Counted from the stretch's first letter, positions 7,944-16,609 are shown. The stretch: DNA of 64,000 nt from Bradyrhizobium sp. SRL28 (GCF_018596315.1 NZ_JAHEAG010000021.1:62001-126000); one strand, 5' to 3'. Program-made: numbers and translations. The notes: generated from the sequence alone by a model not told the origin.

Positions 7944-9575
7944 ATGTCCGCAATGAGCCTCGACACGCCATATCGATCGCCATCCGATGCCTTCGCAGCC
8001 ACGGCCCAAAGGCGGCCGGACGCGCCATTCCTGCTGGCGCCTGCAAGCGCGGGACTGCCCTACGCACCGCAAGGATTCAGAATCGAATACGGCGCGTTCA
8101 AGACCGAGGTTGATCGGCTGCGCGCGGAATATGCGGCCGCCGGCTATGGACGCGGCGCGCGGGTTGCCTTGCTGCTCGAAAATCGCCCGGTCTTCTTTTT
8201 ACATTGGCTCGCGCTCAACGCCCTCGGGGTTTCGATCGTTCCGATCAACCCCGACGTCCGCCCCGACGAATTGTCCTTCCAGCTCGAGCTGTCGCAAGCC
8301 GACCTGCTGGTCGCCGCATCAGATCGTATGCAGGTGACGAAGGGGGCGGCGCTCGGGCGCGCCCGCCTGATCGACACCGATAGCCGCATTCCGCCGTGCC
8401 AGACAGACGTCGTCGCCCAGGATGCCGAGTTCAATGGCGAATGCGCGCTGCTGTTCACCTCAGGCAGCACCGGCAAGCCAAAGGGCTGCATGCTTTCGAA
8501 CCGCTATTTCCTGCAGGTCGCCGACTGGTACCTCACGCAGGGCGGCGTGGCCGCGCTGCAGCCGGACCGCGAGATCAACCTGACGCCGCTGCCGATGTTT
8601 CACATGAACGCGCTCGGCTGCAGCGCAGTCGGCATGATGGTGCTCGGCGGCGCCGTGGTGCCGCTTGATCGCTTTCACGCCAACCGCTGGTGGCAGTGCG
8701 TGGCCGATAGCGGCGCAACCGTCGTGCATTGTCTCGGCGTCATCCCGGCCATTCTGCTCCAATTGCCGGTGACCGAGGTGGAACGGCAACATCGCGTGCG
8801 CTTCGCCTTTGCGCCCGGCGTCGACGTCCGCCACCGCGCCACCTTCGAGGAGCGTTACCGCATCCCGATCGTCGAAGCCTGGGCGATGACCGAGACCGGA
8901 GGTGCGGCGGCCACCACCACTTCGCACGAACCGGCAGGCTTTGGCGCGCGCTGCGTCGGCCGGCCATCGGCCGGCATGGAGTATCGCCTCGTTGACGATC
9001 AGGGCGCGGATGTCGCGCCTGGGAAACCCGGCGAATTGCTGGTCCGCGCCAAAGGCGACGACGCCCGCGCCGGATTCTTCAGCGGCTATCTGAAAGACGA
9101 GGAAGCCACCGAGGCCGCGTGGCAGGACGGCTGGTTCCACACCGGAGACCTCGTCCTCGCCGATGAAGACGGGCTGATGTATTTCTTCGATCGCAAGAAG
9201 ACCATCGTGCGGCGCAGCGGCGAGAATATCGGCGTGCTCGAGGTTGAGAGCGCGCTTTACATGGATACGCGCATCGGCGGCTGCGCGGTGACGCCCGTTC
9301 CCGACGACATTCGCGGCGAGGAGGTTTTCGCCTTCATCGTGCCGAATGAGAAGATCGACGACGCGGACGCGCTCGCGGCTTCGATCGTCAAAACCTGCGC
9401 CGAACGCCTCGCCTATCACAAGGTGCCCGGCTACATCGCCATCGTCGACGAATTGCCACTGTCGTCAACACGCAAGCTTGCTCGGGGCGAGATCAAGACG
9501 CTCGCGGCCGCTTCCGTCAGCGACAAACGCGCGATCGACATGCGCGCGCTCAAGGCGAAGTTGCGCCACGCCTGA
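7944..9575 (+). CDS. AMP-forming acyl-CoA ligase (second)
   Basis: A 543-residue adenylate-forming ligase, divergent from the first. The ATG at 7944 follows AGGAGCG; an in-frame ATG at 7956 is possible. Motifs are LLFTSGSTGKPKG, the YR/W-AMTETGG adenine loop, HTGDLVLADEDG, the hinge region DRKKTIVRRSGENIG, and RKLARGEIK near the C-terminus carrying the catalytic lysine. It belongs to the CaiC-like branch that activates small organic acids. Two different ligases under one operator suggest two CoA activations in the pathway, for example a side-chain acid and a ring acid; this assignment is speculative. Confidence 0.91.
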   Translation: MSAMSLDTPYRSPSDAFAATAQRRPDAPFLLAPASAGLPYAPQGFRIEYGAFKTEVDRLRAEYAAAGYGRGARVALLLENRPVFFLHWLALNALGVSIVPINPDVRPDELSFQLELSQADLLVAASDRMQVTKGAALGRARLIDTDSRIPPCQTDVVAQDAEFNGECALLFTSGSTGKPKGCMLSNRYFLQVADWYLTQGGVAALQPDREINLTPLPMFHMNALGCSAVGMMVLGGAVVPLDRFHANRWWQCVADSGATVVHCLGVIPAILLQLPVTEVERQHRVRFAFAPGVDVRHRATFEERYRIPIVEAWAMTETGGAAATTTSHEPAGFGARCVGRPSAGMEYRLVDDQGADVAPGKPGELLVRAKGDDARAGFFSGYLKDEEATEAAWQDGWFHTGDLVLADEDGLMYFFDRKKTIVRRSGENIGVLEVESALYMDTRIGGCAVTPVPDDIRGEEVFAFIVPNEKIDDADALAASIVKTCAERLAYHKVPGYIAIVDELPLSSTRKLARGEIKTLAAASVSDKRAIDMRALKAKLRHA

Positions 9576-9595
9576 GCCGCGGACACCGGCTGATG

Positions 9596-10753
9596 CTACG
9601 GCAGCAGCTTGTATTTCCCGTTTTCGATCTGGACCAGAATCCGTGCGCGGCTGTCGACGCCGTGGCGGTCGGCCGGCGTGTAGGTGTAGATGCCGTGCGC
9701 GCCCACGACATCCTTGGTCGTGAACAGCGCCTCGCGCAGCGCGGTACGGAACGCCGGCGTGCCGGGCACAGCGCCCGTCGCCTTTGCGCGCTTGGCGGCA
9801 TCCATGAACACCAGCCAGCCATCAAAGGCATAGGGCGAGAACGCATCGGCCGGCGCCTCGCCATTGGCTTTCTCATAGGCCGCGCGGAATGCGAGAACGA
9901 CCTTGCGGATCGGATTGCTCTCGGGAAGCTGTTCGCCCGCCGTCACCGGCCCGGTCGGGCAGATGATGCCCTCGGCCGATTTGCCGGCGAGCCGCAGAAA
10001 ATCCGCGCTGATCATGCCATGATTGCCGTAGAGCGGGCCCTTGTAGCCGCGCTCGGCCAGCGCGATCACGGGCAACGCGCCCGGCGTTCCCGTGCCGCCG
10101 AGCATGATCGCATCGGGCCGCGCGGCAATCGCGCGCAGCACCTGCGCCGTGACCGAGTTATCGGAACGCGCATAGCGCTCGTTCGCGATCACCTTGATCT
10201 CGGCCTTCTCCGCGGCTTGCAGCAGTGAGTTGTACATCAAATCGCCGAAGGCATCCGAGAAGCCGACGAAGGCCACCGTCTTCAAATTGCGGCTCTTCAT
10301 GTGATCGACGATGCCCTGAACGAGAAGCGGCGTCGGCTGCGGCGTCTGCACCACCCACGGCCCGCCCTCCCCGGCCGGCACCGGCGCGATCGGCGAGACC
10401 GCCACCATCGGGACCTTCATCTCGATCGCCGCGGTGGCCATCGCCAGCGTCTGCGGCGCGCCTGATGTGCCGATCAGGAAATCGACCTTCTCCTGTTCGA
10501 CCAGTTTGCGCGCATTGCGCGTCGACGCGGCCGGGTCCGAGCCGTCGTCGAGCTGGATGACGCGGACTTTTTCACCGTCGATCTCGCCGACATAGGCCTG
10601 GCCCGCGGCCAATCCCTTGGCGTTCGGCACGCCGATCGAGGATACCGGTCCGCTCAGGCCGGTGACGAAACCGACGAGAATTTCAGCATGCGCCGGCGCG
10701 ATGGCGCCCAGAAAGAGGGCAACGCCGATCAACAAGTTCTTTTTGTTTTTCAT
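9596..10753 (-). CDS. Liv-type ABC transporter substrate-binding protein (first)
   Basis: A 385-residue periplasmic binding protein. The start at 10753 (MKNKKNLLIG) begins a signal peptide ending APAHA before EILVGFVTGLSGP, the usual opening of a Peripla_BP_6 domain; VIQLDDGSDP and FLIGTSG follow. It is the last gene of the minus-strand operon starting at 15279, with 29 bp to the cyclase gene. It is clearly paralogous to the binding protein at 16750, yet no permease adjoins it, so it probably feeds the Liv permease at 17937-21456 with a related ligand. Confidence 0.92.
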   Translation of the reverse strand: MKNKKNLLIGVALFLGAIAPAHAEILVGFVTGLSGPVSSIGVPNAKGLAAGQAYVGEIDGEKVRVIQLDDGSDPAASTRNARKLVEQEKVDFLIGTSGAPQTLAMATAAIEMKVPMVAVSPIAPVPAGEGGPWVVQTPQPTPLLVQGIVDHMKSRNLKTVAFVGFSDAFGDLMYNSLLQAAEKAEIKVIANERYARSDNSVTAQVLRAIAARPDAIMLGGTGTPGALPVIALAERGYKGPLYGNHGMISADFLRLAGKSAEGIICPTGPVTAGEQLPESNPIRKVVLAFRAAYEKANGEAPADAFSPYAFDGWLVFMDAAKRAKATGAVPGTPAFRTALREALFTTKDVVGAHGIYTYTPADRHGVDSRARILVQIENGKYKLLP

Positions 10754-10782
10754 GATCTCACTCGATGTGGACGAAAGAAAAC

Positions 10783-11568
10783 TCAACCCTGCCCGGGTAC
10801 CAGCGCAAGCACGCGCAGTGGACTGCCGGAGCCGTTCTGGATCTTGAGCGGCGCGGCCACGATCACCGCACCGGTCGGCGGAAGCTGATCGAGATTGCAC
10901 AGGCATTGCAGGCCGTAACGCCCGCCGCCGTGCAGGAAATGGTGCGCCGGATAGGGCGGATCGAGATGACCGGCCTGGCCGGCATCCGTCCCGATCGTCT
11001 CGGTGCCGAAGCCGATGACGCCGCGCTCCTCGACGAGCCAGCGCATCACCGCGGCATCCGGCCCGGGCGTATGCGCGCCGTCATCCTTCAGATTGGCATA
11101 ATCGCGCCAGCCTTTCTTCGACCAGTCGGTGCGGAGCAGCACCCAGTGCCGTTCCGGAATCCGCCCATTGCTTTTTTCCCAGGCCTCAATGACGGGAATC
11201 GTCAAAAGGAAATCCGCATCCTTTGCGGCTTGCGCCGAGCAATCGATCACGCAGGCCGGTGCGATCATGTCGCGCACCGGCAGCGTGTCGACCGCGTTGT
11301 TCGGCAGGTCCTTGCCAGTGAACCAGTGGATCGGCGCGTCGAAATGCGTGCCGGTGTGCTCGCCAAAAGTCAGGTTGTTCCAGTACCAGGCGGGACCACT
11401 CGCATCGTAGCGCGAAATCTGCTGGATGCGGACCGGCGCGGCCTGGCCGAATTCCGGCGGCAGCACGATGACGGGGAAGTCCGGGCTGAGCGTAAACGTC
11501 AGATCGACGACGCGCACCGCGCCGGATGCAACCGCGCCGGCAAATTGCATGAGACCATTGCTGTCCAT
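10783..11568 (-). CDS. cyclase-family metal hydrolase, isatin hydrolase-like
   Basis: A 261-residue member of the cyclase / kynurenine-formamidase-like family (PF04199). The metal-binding motif HTGTHFDAPIHW is at about residues 69-80, and HFLHGGG lies toward the C-terminus. Characterised members include bacterial isatin hydrolase, which opens the lactam of isatin to isatinate (2-aminophenylglyoxylate) using manganese, and kynurenine formamidase. Length (isatin hydrolases are about 260) and its place beside a ketoacid oxidoreductase operon and a Rieske oxygenase favour isatin hydrolase. GGGAG lies upstream of the ATG. The family is sure; the substrate is inferred. Confidence 0.85.
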   Translation of the reverse strand: MDSNGLMQFAGAVASGAVRVVDLTFTLSPDFPVIVLPPEFGQAAPVRIQQISRYDASGPAWYWNNLTFGEHTGTHFDAPIHWFTGKDLPNNAVDTLPVRDMIAPACVIDCSAQAAKDADFLLTIPVIEAWEKSNGRIPERHWVLLRTDWSKKGWRDYANLKDDGAHTPGPDAAVMRWLVEERGVIGFGTETIGTDAGQAGHLDPPYPAHHFLHGGGRYGLQCLCNLDQLPPTGAVIVAAPLKIQNGSGSPLRVLALVPGQG

Positions 11569-11597
11569 TGCGCTTCTCCCGTTTCTAGCAAATCCGC

Positions 11598-12839
11598 CTA
11601 CGCCCCGAGTTCACGCTCGACCGCCTTGGGGTTGGCCGCGAGGCGCTGGCGAATATCCTCGGCGACATCGCCCACGAACACATCTTCCAGTCCGCGCTTG
11701 AGCGCCGATACGATCGCACTCGCGACCGCACGCGGCGCGACCTTTGGCGGCGGCACCGTCTGGAACCATTCGATATCGAGCGGCCCCGTAAACACGTTCA
11801 CCACCTTGACGCCGCCGGGGCGAAGCTCCGCCCGCAGGCAGTGTGACAGCGAAAGACAGGCCGCCTGCGACGCCGAATACGCGCCGAACATCGGCCAGTT
11901 CGCCAGCGCATAGACCGACAGGATATTGACCCAGGCAGCGGCGCTGTTGACGCCATCGGAGCCCCGCATCCGCATCGCCGGCCCAAACGCCTGTGCCAGA
12001 TGCACGAAGCCGAGATAGCTCTGGTCGATCTCGTCGCGCACGACGCTGGTGCCCTGACGGTCGAGCAGCCCGCCGGCGCGGACATGCTCGGTGGTGTTGA
12101 CGAGGATATCGACCTTGCCGCCGATATCGGCCGCGAGGTCCGCAACCGACTTCTCGTCGCCGATATCGAGCGGCACGATCTGAACGCCCTCGATCGCGCG
12201 CAGCGCATCCTCGCCGCGGAACGGCTTCCACGGTTCGGCGACGCCGACGAACACGATCGACGCGCCCGCCGCCTTCAGCGCGGCCACCGCTTCCTGACCG
12301 ACGATGCTCCGCCCGTTCGTCACCAGGACGCGCCGGAATTTCGGATCGGCCGTCATCTCACGCCACTGCCTGTCGTCCGCCATGTTCGGGGTCTCCCGTT
12401 CGGGATGCGCGAAGGCTACCGCCTGCCCGCTCTTGTCCAGTTGAAACGACATCACGACCGGCCGACCCTCTTCGCAATCGGCATGCAGGTGCGTTACGAG
12501 GGTCGGCCCGCATTCCATCGCGACCAGCCCGACGCGCCACGGCGCACGCTCGCGGAAATGCACGTCGGCCGGGATGTGCAGCGTGGTTTCGGACAGCAGC
12601 ATGCCGCGCCGCGGCGCGTCCGCGAAGGAGAGATCGGCGGAAAGGCATGTAGGGCACGCGTCCCGCGCCGGATAGCAGAACGTCCCGCAGGCGTCGCAGC
12701 GCTGCAGCATGAAGCGGCCTTCGGCGGCGGCCCGCGTAAAACCGTGCGAGGCGCGGCTGCGCGCGCGCGGTGGCGAGGTCGGCAGCCGCGTCCGCAGCAG
12801 CGGATTCTTCCGGCGTGGCTTTATGATCGGTTCGATCAT
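11598..12839 (-). CDS. DUF35 (zinc ribbon/OB-fold) fused to a degenerate SDR domain
   Basis: A 413-residue two-domain protein. Residues about 45-150 are DUF35: a rubredoxin-like zinc ribbon (CDACG...CPTC) followed by an OB-fold, the CoA-binding partner of thiolase-like enzymes. Residues about 165-413 are a short-chain dehydrogenase fold, but the nucleotide motif is altered to TNGRSIVG and the active-site YxxxK reads YSASQ, so the catalytic lysine is missing. The start overlaps the thiolase-like gene's stop by four bases (ATGA), pointing to a complex. An inactive SDR subunit is known from BbsCD of toluene degradation. The SDR half is likely structural or a ligand-binding domain. Confidence 0.88.
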   Translation of the reverse strand: MIEPIIKPRRKNPLLRTRLPTSPPRARSRASHGFTRAAAEGRFMLQRCDACGTFCYPARDACPTCLSADLSFADAPRRGMLLSETTLHIPADVHFRERAPWRVGLVAMECGPTLVTHLHADCEEGRPVVMSFQLDKSGQAVAFAHPERETPNMADDRQWREMTADPKFRRVLVTNGRSIVGQEAVAALKAAGASIVFVGVAEPWKPFRGEDALRAIEGVQIVPLDIGDEKSVADLAADIGGKVDILVNTTEHVRAGGLLDRQGTSVVRDEIDQSYLGFVHLAQAFGPAMRMRGSDGVNSAAAWVNILSVYALANWPMFGAYSASQAACLSLSHCLRAELRPGGVKVVNVFTGPLDIEWFQTVPPPKVAPRAVASAIVSALKRGLEDVFVGDVAEDIRQRLAANPKAVERELGA

Positions 12840-14014
12840 GAGCTGGGTCCCGCGAGGATCGCCGCGCCCGAAGCGAGGCCGCGATCATAATTGATCATTC
12901 CGAAGCCCGACGCCAATCCGATACGCGCATCCTTGACTTGGGTCGGACCGGCCTGCCCGAGAACCTGGCGCATCGCCTCGACCACCCCGAGATAGGCGCC
13001 GCCCGCGCCGGCCTGCCCGACCGATAGCTGCCCACCGGAGGTATTATGCGGGAAGCTGCCGTCGATCGTGAGATCATGCTGCCGCACGAAGTCCGGCCCC
13101 TCGCCCTTTCGGCAGAAACCGAGATCCTCGAATTGCATCATCGAAATCACGGGGTAGTCGTCGTAGGTCTGGACGAAGTCGAGGTCATCAGGCTTGACGC
13201 CGGCCATCGCATAGAGTTCGTCGACGTCCATCGCCCATCCGCCCCGCACCTGAACGGGATCGTCACCGAACGCATTGTGGCGCTCGATCGTCGAGAGAAT
13301 TTTGACGGCGGGCAGCTTAAGCGAAGCGGCGACCTCCTCGCTCATCACCAGGAAGGCCTCCGCGCCAGCGCACGGCATCACGCAGTCGAACAGATGGATC
13401 GGGTCGGCGATCGGCCGCGCCGCCATGTATTGCTCGATCGTCAGCGGCGCTTTCATCAGGGCATGGGGATTGCGAAGCGCGTTGCTGCGCTGGGCGACGG
13501 CAATCTTGCCAAAGTCCTCGCGCCGCGCGCCGAACGTCCGCATGTAGTTGCGCGCGATCAGCGCAAAGCTCGCATTGGCCCCGCCGGCGCCGTAGGGATA
13601 GACGGCATCCTGGTTGAAGCGCGAGAAATTTTCGAGCGTGTAGCGGAAGGAGTCGACGTGGTTGGTATCACCGGCCACGCAGGCCACGATACGGGCGTCG
13701 CCCGCCTGCACCGCCCGCGCGGCTTTGCGGAGGGCGGCAATCGCGCTCGCGCCGCCGAGCGGAATGGTATCGAGCCATCGCACGCATAGGCCGAAATGCT
13801 GGGTAAGCCCCACCCCGCTATCGAGCCCCGCCGTAAAACTCGAAACACAGAACCCATCGATGTCGCGCGGCGTAATCCCGGCGCCATCGACCAGCGCCTT
13901 CAGCGCACGGCCGATCCACCACTGCGCGCTCTCGATCGAGTAGCGCACATAGGGAATCGTCACGGGAACCGCCATCACGACCCGATCGTAAGGTGTTCGG
14001 ATGGAGTTTTGCAT
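12836..14014 (-). CDS. thiolase-like protein lacking the nucleophilic cysteine (candidate retro-aldolase)
   Basis: A 392-residue SCP2/lipid-transfer thiolase-fold protein. Where thiolases carry the nucleophilic Cys this protein reads TIPLGGASAIAAL with no Cys, the HDxF site reads YDDYP, and the C-terminal GHPxG site reads GQAGAGG with Gln for His. It is translationally coupled to a DUF35 protein. The same pairing and cysteine loss occur in Ltp2-ChsH2, the steroid side-chain retro-aldolase, which cleaves a beta-hydroxyacyl-CoA. I infer C-C cleavage of a tertiary beta-hydroxyacyl-CoA, for example dioxindole-3-acetyl-CoA, into isatin and acetyl-CoA. A true thiolase role is less likely. Confidence 0.85.
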   Translation of the reverse strand: MQNSIRTPYDRVVMAVPVTIPYVRYSIESAQWWIGRALKALVDGAGITPRDIDGFCVSSFTAGLDSGVGLTQHFGLCVRWLDTIPLGGASAIAALRKAARAVQAGDARIVACVAGDTNHVDSFRYTLENFSRFNQDAVYPYGAGGANASFALIARNYMRTFGARREDFGKIAVAQRSNALRNPHALMKAPLTIEQYMAARPIADPIHLFDCVMPCAGAEAFLVMSEEVAASLKLPAVKILSTIERHNAFGDDPVQVRGGWAMDVDELYAMAGVKPDDLDFVQTYDDYPVISMMQFEDLGFCRKGEGPDFVRQHDLTIDGSFPHNTSGGQLSVGQAGAGGAYLGVVEAMRQVLGQAGPTQVKDARIGLASGFGMINYDRGLASGAAILAGPSS

Positions 14015-14040
14015 CGGACTGCGGGGTTCCCAGGGGCCGT

Positions 14041-14469
14041 TCAGAGCACGGTCAGTTTGACGTCGATATTGCCGCGCGTTGCGTTGGAATAAGGGCAGCG
14101 TTCATGCGCGCCGGCAACGACTTCCTCGGCGACGGATTTCTCCAGCCCGGGGAGCAGCACCTTGAGTTCGACGGTGAGCGCGTAGCCGACCGCGACCGGC
14201 CCCATACCGACCTTGGCGGTGACGGTTGGCTCCTCCGACGGCGTGATCTTCCGTGTGCGCGCGACCAGCTTCACCGCACCGAGGAAGCACGCCGCATAGC
14301 CGGCGGCAAAAAGCTGCTCCGGATTGGTTCCCGGTCCGCCCGGTCCGCCCAGCGATTTCGGCAGCGACAGCGACACCGACAACAGCCCGTCGTCGCTCGC
14401 GGCCTTGCCGTCGCGCCCGCCGGTCGCCGTCACTTCGGCTTCATACAGAATCTTGTCTGGCTGCAGCAT
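14041..14469 (-). CDS. ohr: organic hydroperoxide resistance protein (Ohr)
   Basis: A 142-residue OsmC/Ohr peroxidase that reduces organic hydroperoxides with lipoyl-type thiols. Both redox cysteines are present: one in YAACFLGAVK near residue 60 and one in ERCPYSNATRGN near residue 125, the latter motif separating Ohr from OsmC. GAGGA precedes the ATG. It sits inside a catabolic operon rather than next to OhrR, so it may protect against hydroperoxides formed by the Rieske oxygenase or by spontaneous oxidation of indolic intermediates. Confidence 0.92.
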   Translation of the reverse strand: MLQPDKILYEAEVTATGGRDGKAASDDGLLSVSLSLPKSLGGPGGPGTNPEQLFAAGYAACFLGAVKLVARTRKITPSEEPTVTAKVGMGPVAVGYALTVELKVLLPGLEKSVAEEVVAGAHERCPYSNATRGNIDVKLTVL

Positions 14470-14478
14470 ATCTTGTCC

Positions 14479-15279
14479 TCAAGGGCCCTTTGGTTTGTCG
14501 GCTTGCGTGCGCGCCACGGCGGCGCGGAAATCCTGGCGGGCGCGGTCGTTGGCCAGCGCGAAGCTCGGCCCCCGGCTCGGCTCGGTGCCGTTGAGGCGCT
14601 GCAACTGCACCCACATCTCGGCGCTCTTCAACGCCACTGCCGCACAGTTGACCACAGGTGCATAACCGATCTTGAAGCCATGCTCACTCGCTATGAGGAG
14701 ACCGGGCAGCACGCCGGCCGGAATGATGACGTCAGCGCCGCGATCGACCAGCGGCTGCGCGCAGGCCGCGAAGTCGGTCAGCATGCGCGCTTTCGCCGCC
14801 GCATCGCCCGCGAACGCCGCGCTGAAATCCTCCGGACGGCAGCCCATCCCGGTGACGTGCGCCACGCGGCCGGAAAGCCCATAGCGATCGGCCTGCTCGT
14901 AATGCCAGACCTCGAAAGCTGAATCGAGCGTGACAAGGCCGAGCCGCCGCCCAAGCTGCGAGGCTGCAAGCAGCGTCGCCTCGCCCGTCCCGACCACCGG
15001 AATCGTGAGCGCCGAGCGCAGTTCGTACAATCCCGGGTCCTGGAAGTGGCCCATGACATAGGCGTCGAAGCCGCTCTCCTGCGCCGCGAGTCCGTTGTCG
15101 ACCGCCTGGATCGCGCAACGAAATTCGCTCAGGCGGCCGAAGTCGCGGTCGGCGGGCGTGATGCCCTCGACATGGACGCTGGTCCCGGGCGCCGCGATTT
15201 CGTTCAGGTAGGCCGCCAGCCGCGCCATGTAGGGCGCGCTCGTAGCCTGATCGACGAAGCTCTGCCAGAAGATGCGCAC
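14479..15279 (-). CDS. Asp/Glu/hydantoin racemase superfamily protein without the catalytic cysteines
   Basis: A 266-residue protein with the fold signature of the hydantoin racemase branch (PF01177): MGHFQDPGLYELR, VVGTGEA, GLVTLDSAF. In active racemases the two cysteines lie in GCFxDPGL and GCxGM; here those places read MGHFQDPGL and PAGVLPGL, so both are absent. It starts at GTG 15279 and is the first gene of the six-gene minus-strand operon, nine bases from Ohr. It could be a decarboxylase, isomerase or binding protein; racemase activity is unlikely. Confidence 0.8.
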   Translation of the reverse strand: MRIFWQSFVDQATSAPYMARLAAYLNEIAAPGTSVHVEGITPADRDFGRLSEFRCAIQAVDNGLAAQESGFDAYVMGHFQDPGLYELRSALTIPVVGTGEATLLAASQLGRRLGLVTLDSAFEVWHYEQADRYGLSGRVAHVTGMGCRPEDFSAAFAGDAAAKARMLTDFAACAQPLVDRGADVIIPAGVLPGLLIASEHGFKIGYAPVVNCAAVALKSAEMWVQLQRLNGTEPSRGPSFALANDRARQDFRAAVARTQADKPKGP

Positions 15280-15784
15280 AGCGGATATCCTGTTTACAGG
15301 CGAACCGTACCGAGCCTCGAACCTCCGCGGTCACGGAGGGTGACGACACGCACAAGCCCGTCGTTGCGGAGGCGCGCTGCAGAGTGACGCCATCCCATCG
15401 ATCGAAATATTTCAACCACAAAATAATTTTGGCGTCAATTGAACGGCGCGGCGGCGCACGCTGCGCGCGACAAGATCGGTTTGCCGAAAGGACAGGCAGA
15501 TAGCGCCTCACCCTTTTGCACAAGCGAATTCGGCTTTCCCGGCCGCGCCCGCCGCCGCAATTTTTTTCCGCGGAGCGCGAATCTGGCGTATTGACCTGCG
15601 GCCAAGAAATACTTTAGGCTTTAAACAATTGACAGGGAGTGGGCGCCGTGCAGAGACGCACGTCGCGTTGGGTTGCGTTGATAAAGGCTCTTCGATCGTG
15701 GCTGAGATCATCGACCTCGGAACAGCGAGTGCTACGGGCGGGTTCGCATTCGCAGCGGTTGGTCCCGCCGTTTCAGGACCCGCT
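15280..15784. other. 505-bp intergenic region with an AT-rich stretch and one operator-like site
   Basis: It lies between the start of the six-gene operon (15279) and the end of the hydrolase gene (15785). It holds an AT-rich stretch near 15405-15440, where the promoter of the minus-strand operon may lie, a short inverted repeat CCTGTTTACAGG at 15289-15300, and the MarR operator-like site at 15608-15627. An 82-codon frame at 15629-15877 overlaps the hydrolase and has no coding look. Confidence 0.5.
15608..15627. promoter_or_regulatory. putative MarR operator, site 3
   Basis: Plus-strand AATACTTTAGGCTTTAAACA; its reverse complement matches site 1 at 16 of 20 positions, including all of the right half TAAAGTATT. 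It is about 330 bases upstream of the six-gene minus-strand operon. Confidence 0.5.
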
Positions 15785-16609
15785 TCAGATCTTGGCCGCC
15801 TGAGCGACGATGAAATCGCGGACAAGGCCGGCGAAGGCTTCCGGCATCTGATCGGGAAGCGGCACCATGCCTCCTGAGAGCTCGCGCAAGATGCTGCCCT
15901 CGATGGCTCCAGCGACCTTCGGAGCCACCGGATGAACGTGCGGATCGCCCGTCGGAGCAATGACCAGCGTGGGGCAGTGGATCTGCCCCAGACGGTCTTC
16001 CATCCGATAGCGATTCACCACCCGGTGGCCTTCCGCCGCCATCTCGCCAGACCGCAGGGCGTCGATCATGAAGCGTTGCAGCAGATCGATATCATCAGCG
16101 GGATAGAATGGCTGCCGGCGCGCCCAGAGCTCGGCGAGATGAGCGCCGTCGGTACGCGCTTCCACATCGTCTATGACGCGCGAGCCGTGATGTTTGGCGC
16201 GGCGCGCCGCGTCGACGAAAGGACAGGCCGACAGAACCAGCGCGCTCACGCGCGCAGGCGCCGATGCGGCCATTTCGACCGCGATCACCGCACCGGTATG
16301 ATGGCCGACGATCGCGGCGCGCGGTTCTTCCAGCCCATCGAGCAGCGCGAACGCGCCCTCGGCCCACAGTTCAATCGAGGGATCGCCGGCTGGGGAATCG
16401 GAATCTCCGAAGCCGAGCGTGTCCATCGCGATCGCGCGGAAATCGCGACCGAGCAGCGGCAGCACATCGCGGTACTCGTCCCACGAGCGCGGCGTCTGAT
16501 GCAGCAGAAGGATGGGGAAACCGGTTCCCGCCATGGCGACGTGGATGCGGCCAAGACGCGTCGTGACGAAGCGACGCTCGACGCTGGAACCGGTTCTGCT
16601 GGCGCTCAT
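15785..16609 (-). CDS. alpha/beta-hydrolase fold protein with altered catalytic residues
   Basis: A 274-residue alpha/beta-hydrolase fold protein: the oxyanion-side strand ILLLHQTPRSWDEYR, DTLGFGDSD, and the nucleophile elbow VGHHTGA. In the elbow the nucleophile position (GxSxG) is His, and the usual C-terminal catalytic His reads SGGMVPLP with Met. Both core triad residues are therefore missing, so ordinary ester hydrolysis is unlikely. GGAG precedes the ATG. It is divergent from the Liv operon (140 bp) and upstream of the racemase-like operon. It may be a lyase, a cofactor-free enzyme, or a ligand sensor. Confidence 0.82.
   Translation of the reverse strand: MSASRTGSSVERRFVTTRLGRIHVAMAGTGFPILLLHQTPRSWDEYRDVLPLLGRDFRAIAMDTLGFGDSDSPAGDPSIELWAEGAFALLDGLEEPRAAIVGHHTGAVIAVEMAASAPARVSALVLSACPFVDAARRAKHHGSRVIDDVEARTDGAHLAELWARRQPFYPADDIDLLQRFMIDALRSGEMAAEGHRVVNRYRMEDRLGQIHCPTLVIAPTGDPHVHPVAPKVAGAIEGSILRELSGGMVPLPDQMPEAFAGLVRDFIVAQAAKI

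Noticed and set aside
11598..14014. Reading the thiolase-like protein as a genuine thiolase
   Set aside because: The nucleophilic Cys and C-terminal His positions are not conserved, which argues against thiolytic cleavage by the standard mechanism.
15629..15877. An 82-residue plus-strand frame after operator site 3
   Set aside because: Starts at TTG, overlaps the hydrolase gene and has no supporting motif; it may be chance.
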